29,499 nucleotides of DNA from a virus, in IMG/VR virus record IMGVR_UViG_3300042924_001250, positions 1 through 29,499 of that record; one strand, 5' to 3'. Below the pieces are notes generated by a model. It was not told the origin of the DNA. It worked only from the letters and a program-made list of their open reading frames with translations, and did not search any database. The stretch's first letter is position 1; each line of letters begins with the position of its first letter. This document shows positions 25,057-29,499 of this stretch, piece by piece. The translations under genes and the position numbers were made by a program.

Positions 25057-25977
25057 TTAATCATCAAAGCCCGAAGGCACTAATACTTTTGTCCAATTAG
25101 GTGTTTGGCTTGGGCTTATTTCAGTCCATCCAGAACCAGCTCCTGGATTAATATCCTGCCAATTTGGGGTCTGATCCGTATCAATATTACCCCAAACGTT
25201 AACTACCTTAAGTTTAACAACTGCTTTGACGCCTGTCACTAAAACTGTTGCAGTGCCAAATACGGTTACATCGCCTATTCTGCCTATTGCCTGTGTGCCT
25301 GTAACAAAGACTATGGCATCTGCCTTAACGTCTACATTGCCGATCCGACCTACTGCCTGAACTCCAGTTAAATCAACTACAACGTTACCAGTAACAGTAA
25401 CATTTCCAAGCCTACCTACAGCATAAACTCCAGTAACTAAGACTGTAGCGCCAGCCTTAACTTCTACGTTACCAATCCTGCCAATCGCCTGAACGCCTGT
25501 CAGATTAACTACAGCGCCTGATTGAACTTCTACGTTACCTACTACGCCTACTGCATTGACACCAGTTGGGTTTGCCACCGCTCCAGCAGTAACCTCTACA
25601 TTACCAACCTGTCCAACCGAACTAACTCCAGTAACGAGCACATCGGCATTAGCTTGAACGTCTACATCGCCAACAACTCCAACCGCATTTACACCAGTCA
25701 GATCAAGGTTACTATCCGCCTTAACATCTACATCACCTACACGACCAACTGTTGTTACGCCAGTTAAATTTACATTAGCTTCAGCAACAATCGTTACATC
25801 GCCAACCTGACCAACAGCACTTACACCTGTTAAATCAACGGTACAGCCTAAACTTACGTCTACTGTCCCTACTACACCTACTGCAGTTACACCAGTAAGT
25901 TGAACGGTAATACCCTGACTTAATTCACCAGTATCAGCAAATGGCGCTCCAGCGTAGGGCGAAAAGCCAAAGGTCAT
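25057..25977 (-). CDS. 22-residue tandem-repeat protein of the tail-fibre region (306 aa)
   Basis: ATG at 25977. Residues 1-26 are FGFSPYAGAPFADTGELSQG-type sequence common at the N-terminus of small phage tail-associated proteins. From residue 27 to about 268 come ten clear and one decayed repeats of 22 residues, (L/V)TGVxAVGxVGxVxVxAxAxV, alternating valine and glycine as in stacked beta strands. The C-terminus (NWQDINPGAGSGWTEISPSQ, TPNWTKVLVPSGFDD) has two W-containing elements. I cannot assign a family. A stalk, decoration or adhesion protein is plausible from regularity and neighbours. No signal peptide or membrane span is seen. Confidence 0.8.
   Translation of the reverse strand: MTFGFSPYAGAPFADTGELSQGITVQLTGVTAVGVVGTVDVSLGCTVDLTGVSAVGQVGDVTIVAEANVNLTGVTTVGRVGDVDVKADSNLDLTGVNAVGVVGDVDVQANADVLVTGVSSVGQVGNVEVTAGAVANPTGVNAVGVVGNVEVQSGAVVNLTGVQAIGRIGNVEVKAGATVLVTGVYAVGRLGNVTVTGNVVVDLTGVQAVGRIGNVDVKADAIVFVTGTQAIGRIGDVTVFGTATVLVTGVKAVVKLKVVNVWGNIDTDQTPNWQDINPGAGSGWTEISPSQTPNWTKVLVPSGFDD
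25174..25899 (-). repeat. Eleven tandem 66-bp repeats encoding 22-residue beta units
   Basis: Units begin at residues 27, 49, 71, 93, 115, 137, 159, 181, 203, 225 and 247 of the protein. Each contains TGV, VG at +7/+8 and a second VG or IG three residues later. The last unit is degenerate. Divergence between units is moderate, so they are old or diversifying rather than freshly duplicated. Confidence 0.88.
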
Positions 25978-25985
25978 TATTTAAC

Positions 25986-26546
25986 CTATACAAACCAAGT
26001 AATAATGGAATACCGTGTACCGCTAGTCACGGGCATAATTTCGTGTGGATACATAAAATTTGAAGGGAACATAATGCACGACCCTTTTTTAAGTTTGTAC
26101 TTTAGTTCGCGATTAAAAAAAGCAAACTCACCGCCTTCATAGTCGTCATTTAAAATAAACGAACAAGACACTGCTCTGGGGCGCCCTTTAAAAGAATCTG
26201 TATGTTGCACATAAAATTGCCCCTCTTTATACCGAAGTAATTCATAACCAGAGTCTTCTTCTATTTTACATAAAGGAAACCTATCGTTATATTTTTGTAT
26301 TGCTAACGCAGCTGAAGCAAATACGTCTTTGTCTAATTTTTCTCTATTATTTTGATTTTTTTCAATAACATGTGGGTACGAAATAATAATTGTATCAGCG
26401 GATCTAATACTATTTTCTACGCGGCCCGAACCAACAACAGTCTGTTCCCACTCATTTTCGTTGTTAAATTCTTGGATAATAGAGTCGCATAAAACGTCAG
26501 TAATAACGTCATTAAACACAACGATATAATCATTAATGTTTTTCAT
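25986..26546 (-). CDS. 2-oxoglutarate/Fe(II)-dependent oxygenase, P4H/PiuC-like (186 aa)
   Basis: The ATG overlaps the preceding stop (ATGA). The iron triad is complete: H115 and D117 in YVQHTD and H168 in YPHEIMPV. R178 in GTRYSIITWF is in the place of the 2-oxoglutarate-binding arginine. Between them YEGGEFAFF gives the usual strand-turn-strand of prolyl-4-hydroxylase-type oxygenases. It should hydroxylate a substrate using O2 and 2-oxoglutarate in the host cytoplasm. The substrate is unknown; candidates are a fibre protein, a sugar or a nucleobase. Its pairing with another oxygenase between fibre genes suggests modification of the tail, which is inference. Confidence 0.87.
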   Translation of the reverse strand: MKNINDYIVVFNDVITDVLCDSIIQEFNNENEWEQTVVGSGRVENSIRSADTIIISYPHVIEKNQNNREKLDKDVFASAALAIQKYNDRFPLCKIEEDSGYELLRYKEGQFYVQHTDSFKGRPRAVSCSFILNDDYEGGEFAFFNRELKYKLKKGSCIMFPSNFMYPHEIMPVTSGTRYSIITWFV

Positions 26547-27082
26547 TGTTTTTTATCAAAATATGCCCAGGCATTCGGGCCATTAGATTGGACATAGTGA
26601 AGAAAAACTTGGCTGTAATTTTGCCCAGTAAAAGGTTTATCTCGCCAATGGTCGGCGGTGCAACCCAAATACAACATAGCGTCACCGACATTTAAATTTA
26701 AAGTAACTTCTTCAGATGATGGTTTTTGGATACCAATATCCCAGTCAGCATCACCGCCTATGTGTACAGTCAAACTTATTTCGCAAGCTGGCCTATCTCG
26801 ATGTCGAGTAAGTATTTCGCCGTTTTTATATATCCTAGCGTAAGTATAGGTCGGAAAAACAGGCTCTTCTATTAAAGCATTTACGTGATTTATTTTTTGA
26901 CACAGCAATTCTAAAAAGGGTTTAAAGTTATAAATAGCTGGAGATTTTGGAGCTTGAGGATCTTGAGTATATTGCCCACTAGCCTCTAACTCATAAAACT
27001 GTTTTTGTAGTGTTTGAGCATGCTCCTGACTAATAAAGTTAGGAACAAATAAAAAATTATTTTGCTCAAGTTGGGTGTTCAC
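26543..27082 (-). CDS. Second 2-oxoglutarate/Fe(II) oxygenase-like protein (179 aa)
   Basis: The start is GTG at 27082, directly after the upstream TAA. Iron ligands H94 and D96 (LTRHRDRP) and H145 (ADHWRDKPF) are in the right order and spacing. VFPTYTYARIYKNG precedes them, and NVGDAMLYLG provides the strand before the last histidine. The usual basic residue for 2-oxoglutarate ~10 residues after the last histidine is not obvious (Q154 and Q158 are nearby). This resembles phage oxygenases ending QVFLHYV, but it belongs to a different subfamily from its neighbour. Substrate unknown. Coupling by overlapping start and stop suggests the two enzymes are made together. Confidence 0.78.
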   Translation of the reverse strand: MNTQLEQNNFLFVPNFISQEHAQTLQKQFYELEASGQYTQDPQAPKSPAIYNFKPFLELLCQKINHVNALIEEPVFPTYTYARIYKNGEILTRHRDRPACEISLTVHIGGDADWDIGIQKPSSEEVTLNLNVGDAMLYLGCTADHWRDKPFTGQNYSQVFLHYVQSNGPNAWAYFDKKQ

Positions 27083-27364
27083 TTATTGTCCCGTTTGCTG
27101 TGCTTCTAAAATTGCTGCTTGCTCAGCATCATAAGCGTCTTGCCATTTAACAATACAAGCATTTATCCAAGTAGGTAATTCAGTTATTTCTTGGTTTTGC
27201 ATTAAAGGGGATTTAAATTCAATATGCCCTTTGTTGGATTCATGTTCTTCCCACTGTAACGCATTAACGTCAGACGGAATGTCACAATCGGACAAATTTA
27301 AATTTGTATAAAATTTGCCATCTTTACCAACTGCCCCATCGTTAAGTGTAATAACTAGTCTCAT
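27083..27364 (-). CDS. Small uncharacterised tail-region protein (93 aa)
   Basis: The ATG overlaps the previous stop (ATGA). No family was recognised with certainty. NALQWEEHESNKGHIEF and the C-terminal WINACIVKWQDAYDAEQAA helix recall short proteins near fibre genes of other phages that may assist assembly of the adjacent fibre. Residues 1-60 look beta-rich (RLVITLNDGAV, KFYTNLNLSDC) and 65-93 helical. No transmembrane segment, signal peptide or metal motif was seen. Confidence 0.6.
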   Translation of the reverse strand: MRLVITLNDGAVGKDGKFYTNLNLSDCDIPSDVNALQWEEHESNKGHIEFKSPLMQNQEITELPTWINACIVKWQDAYDAEQAAILEAQQTGQ

Positions 27365-27687
27365 TCTTCAATATTCCTAATTAACTTTGGTTGTTCTGAG
27401 TGGTTAGCCTGTGTAATACCTGCGGTTACTAATAAAAGCTGTTGAGCCTTTTCGTTTGACTTAACCATTTCATTTCTAAATGATTCCACGGCTGCACCAG
27501 TTTGTCTTTGTTGCCCAGAATTTTCAACTAATAGCATTGGTAGCCACGATATTGCGCATTCATAACTATCTACTTGAGTTCCACTGTTAACATCGTACCC
27601 TTGCACACGGGTATACCAGGCGCAAGTAAGACCTACGCAGTCTTTTTTAATTAACGGGCAAAAGGTTCCGTTTTTAATTGTTCCCAT
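27361..27687 (-). CDS. Four-cysteine protein of the tail region (108 aa)
   Basis: The ATG at 27687 has AAGGAT upstream, overlapping the fibre gene's end. Cysteines at 10, 17, 22 and 44 (GTFCPLIKKDCVGLTCAWYT, then YECAIS) could bind zinc or an iron-sulphur cluster. The CP-x5-C-x4-C spacing is not a standard zinc ribbon. The C-terminal ~50 residues are helical and charged (EMVKSNEKAQQLLL). I do not recognise the family. The gene follows a tail fibre and may serve assembly, but nothing proves it. Confidence 0.62.
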   Translation of the reverse strand: MGTIKNGTFCPLIKKDCVGLTCAWYTRVQGYDVNSGTQVDSYECAISWLPMLLVENSGQQRQTGAAVESFRNEMVKSNEKAQQLLLVTAGITQANHSEQPKLIRNIEE

Positions 27688-27689
27688 TA

Positions 27690-29499
27690 TTAATCCTTAG
27701 TTGCACGAATAACGTCAATGTATTGAACAGCGAGATTAATGGCATTACCAGTAAATGTAGCAGTACCACTTGAAAAGCTAAATGGGTGAGTATGGCTGCC
27801 ACCACCACCTGTATTATCAGAACCTGCGTTTCTTGTCCCTGGAGTTGCTGGAGCAGAGACTATCGCATTACCTGGGGCTGTAGTTGTGCTAAATGCAAAA
27901 TTTGAGTTTGCACCTGTTATTGTTTGATGTGAGTGAGATGGTATCTGAGGTGTGGTAAGTGTTGTTGCGCCTGCGCTACCAGCAACCGCGGTAATGCTTA
28001 CCGAACCTGTTGGGGTTTGGCTTGCAAAAGCGGTAGTAAACGCTACAGAACCACCCGTACTTGCCGTACCTGTTGTGACACGCAGTGCTGAATTATCCCC
28101 CGTAGACGTATTTTTAGTAAATCCAGTTGGCGCAGCAGTCTGAGCAAAAAGCATAACTGTGCCAGAGGGTATTAACGTACCAGAAGCGGGAACCGCATAC
28201 GTTTGGTCGCCACGTAAGAAGGTTGCACTGTTAGCTGTACCAGTACCAAGACGGGCTGTAGCTACAGTGCCAGACGAAATGTTGGAGGCGTTAATTGCAG
28301 TTAAAGTTGCGCCATTTCCAGCAATCGTTCCCGTTACAGAAAGGTTAGTTGCGCCTGGGTCTGTATTGTTGCCTAATGAAAGACCGCCTGAACTAAACAA
28401 GCGCATCTTTTGTGTGCCATCGGTATAAAAAGTATGGTTAGCAGCGCCACTAACAATATAGTCAAGTGAACCTAGAGAAACACCCAAACCAAAAGTTCCA
28501 GATGCATCCCAATACACACGAAGTTTTGCGTTTGCACCAGCGGTACTACTGTATGTTCCGCCTAAGTCAAGGGTATCTGGAGTTGCTGTAGAAGTTGAGG
28601 TAGTAGCACCAACGGAAACTTTGAACCTTGGTGTAGCAGTACTAATACCTACTCTATTATTAGTAGCATCTACAAACAGAACGTCTGTGTCAAAAGACGA
28701 GTTAGTTGTACCTACGGTTACGCCGTTAAAGGTACCTACGTTTCCAGCGAAAGAACCTGCTGCGCTACGAGAAACTATTGTTGATGCGCCATTGGCATCA
28801 GAAGCTGTAGTCCTAGCGTTGGCTACTGTGCCTGTAGATACGTTTGATCCGTTAAGAGCAGTCAGAGCAGAACCATTACCAGACACAGAAGTAAAGGTTC
28901 CCGCATTTGCAGTGAAGTTGCCTGACGAATCACGGGCTACGATTGTGCTGGCACCGTTGGCAGAAGCCGCAGTTGTCCTAGCATTATCTAAAGTTCCTGA
29001 AGTTACATTAGAGGCATTGATTGCTGTTAACGAAGTGCCGTTACCTGATATGTTGGTAAAGGTTCCAGTCGTACCTGTAATTACATTCCCAGAAAAAGAC
29101 CCGTTAGCATCGCGAGCCACAATCGTGGAAGCACCATTGGCAGAAGCAGCAGTAGTCCTGGCATTGTCTAAAGTTCCTGTGGTAATTGCCGTAGCGTTGA
29201 TAGCAGTAAGGGCAGAACCGTTCCCAGAGAAAGATGTACCTGTTATCGCCCCAGCAGCGAATTCACCAGAAGCTCCCCGCAGAACAATAGTAGAAGCGCC
29301 ATTACTAGAAGAAGCGGTAGTTCTCGCATTTGCAATAGTCCCCGAAGCAATGTTGGAAGCATTGATATTTGAACCGCCAGACAGATCGCCAATAACGGCA
29401 GCTGTTACAGTATTAGCGCTAAAGTTACCACCAGAATCACGCTGAACAATAGTAGATGCCCCGTTAGCAGAGGCAGCCGTAGTACGTGCGTTGGCTATG
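27690..29499 (-). CDS. Tail fibre with repeat shaft and collar-like tip (partial, 5' end outside window)
   Basis: The frame is open to the right edge, so the start lies beyond 29499. An internal GTG at 29120 should not be taken as the start, because homologous repeats continue upstream of it. At least 602 residues are visible. The first part is a shaft of ~55-residue repeats (NARTTAASANGASTIVARD type). Next comes a VDATNNRVGISTATPRFKV segment, known from fibre and chaperone-domain proteins. The collar-like end has SGTVMLFAQTAAPTGFTKN, IPSHSHQTI and GSHTHPFSF, and finishes NLAVQYIDVIRATKD. This is likely the main or longest fibre, binding a surface receptor. The N-terminal attachment module cannot be seen. 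Confidence 0.86.
   Translation of the reverse strand, partial: IANARTTAASANGASTIVQRDSGGNFSANTVTAAVIGDLSGGSNINASNIASGTIANARTTASSSNGASTIVLRGASGEFAAGAITGTSFSGNGSALTAINATAITTGTLDNARTTAASANGASTIVARDANGSFSGNVITGTTGTFTNISGNGTSLTAINASNVTSGTLDNARTTAASANGASTIVARDSSGNFTANAGTFTSVSGNGSALTALNGSNVSTGTVANARTTASDANGASTIVSRSAAGSFAGNVGTFNGVTVGTTNSSFDTDVLFVDATNNRVGISTATPRFKVSVGATTSTSTATPDTLDLGGTYSSTAGANAKLRVYWDASGTFGLGVSLGSLDYIVSGAANHTFYTDGTQKMRLFSSGGLSLGNNTDPGATNLSVTGTIAGNGATLTAINASNISSGTVATARLGTGTANSATFLRGDQTYAVPASGTLIPSGTVMLFAQTAAPTGFTKNTSTGDNSALRVTTGTASTGGSVAFTTAFASQTPTGSVSITAVAGSAGATTLTTPQIPSHSHQTITGANSNFAFSTTTAPGNAIVSAPATPGTRNAGSDNTGGGGSHTHPFSFSSGTATFTGNAINLAVQYIDVIRATKD
28716..29499 (-). repeat. Five ~55-residue fibre repeats
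   Basis: Units run from xxNARTTAxS through NGASTIVxR, GxFxxN and SGNGxxLTAINASN to xxGT. Units measured are 54, 55 and 55 residues, with one longer unit carrying an extra TGTF element. Copies are divergent in DNA. The array continues past the window edge. Confidence 0.85.

Noticed and set aside
27690-29120. Fibre gene starting at the GTG at 29120
   Set aside because: The frame stays open upstream with homologous repeats, so this GTG is an internal valine codon.
28621-29445. 274-codon plus-strand ORF
   Set aside because: It is the antisense reading of the fibre repeats, with the same periodicity, and has no independent evidence.
23599-29499. Diversity-generating retroelement acting on the fibres
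   Set aside because: No reverse transcriptase and no template/variable repeat pair with adenine-biased differences was seen. The repeats look like ordinary structural units.

Overview
The window is a stretch of a tailed bacteriophage genome (Caudoviricetes), probably podovirus-like. The evidence is a P22 gp10-like tail-hub/DNA-stabilisation protein, collar-type tail fibres, a GTA-type holin with a GH108 endolysin, and a run of Gly/Gln-rich ejection-type proteins ending in a giant polyvalent protein. No host gene, tRNA, rRNA, CRISPR array or transposase was seen. The sequence leans to AT, and the host cannot be named from it.

Every supported gene lies on the minus strand, so transcription runs from base 29499 to base 1. 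Genes touch or overlap almost everywhere (ATGA, TAATG or gaps of a few bases). There is no gap above 50 bases, and I saw no internal promoter or terminator. This looks like one late operon.

Region 1 (about 29499-23599) is the adhesion module. It holds a partial tail fibre with ~55-residue repeats, a four-cysteine protein, a small uncharacterised protein, two tandem 2-oxoglutarate/Fe(II) oxygenases, a protein built of 22-residue tandem repeats, and a second tail fibre with a collar domain that shares repeat modules with the first.

Region 2 (23588-21846) holds a zinc-ribbon protein, a single-span membrane protein, the holin and the endolysin. Region 3 (21840-18953) holds the tail hub, which carries two inserted beta domains, and a jelly-roll-like structural protein.

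Region 4 (18903-13380) resembles a T7 gp13-gp14-gp15 ejection cassette: a GNAT-like protein, a cupin, a glycine-zipper protein, a second GNAT-like protein and an 876-residue Gly/Gln-rich protein.

Region 5 (13359-1, running off the window) is one uninterrupted reading frame of at least 4,453 codons. It encodes a polyvalent protein with an LPD1-like zincin, an N6-adenine methyltransferase, a Strawberry-notch-type helicase, a second zincin-like motif and a long helical C-terminal part with a hydrophobic segment. By analogy it is probably packaged and injected with the DNA, to protect or process the incoming genome. A plausible but unproven overlapping gene lies in its methyltransferase-helicase linker.
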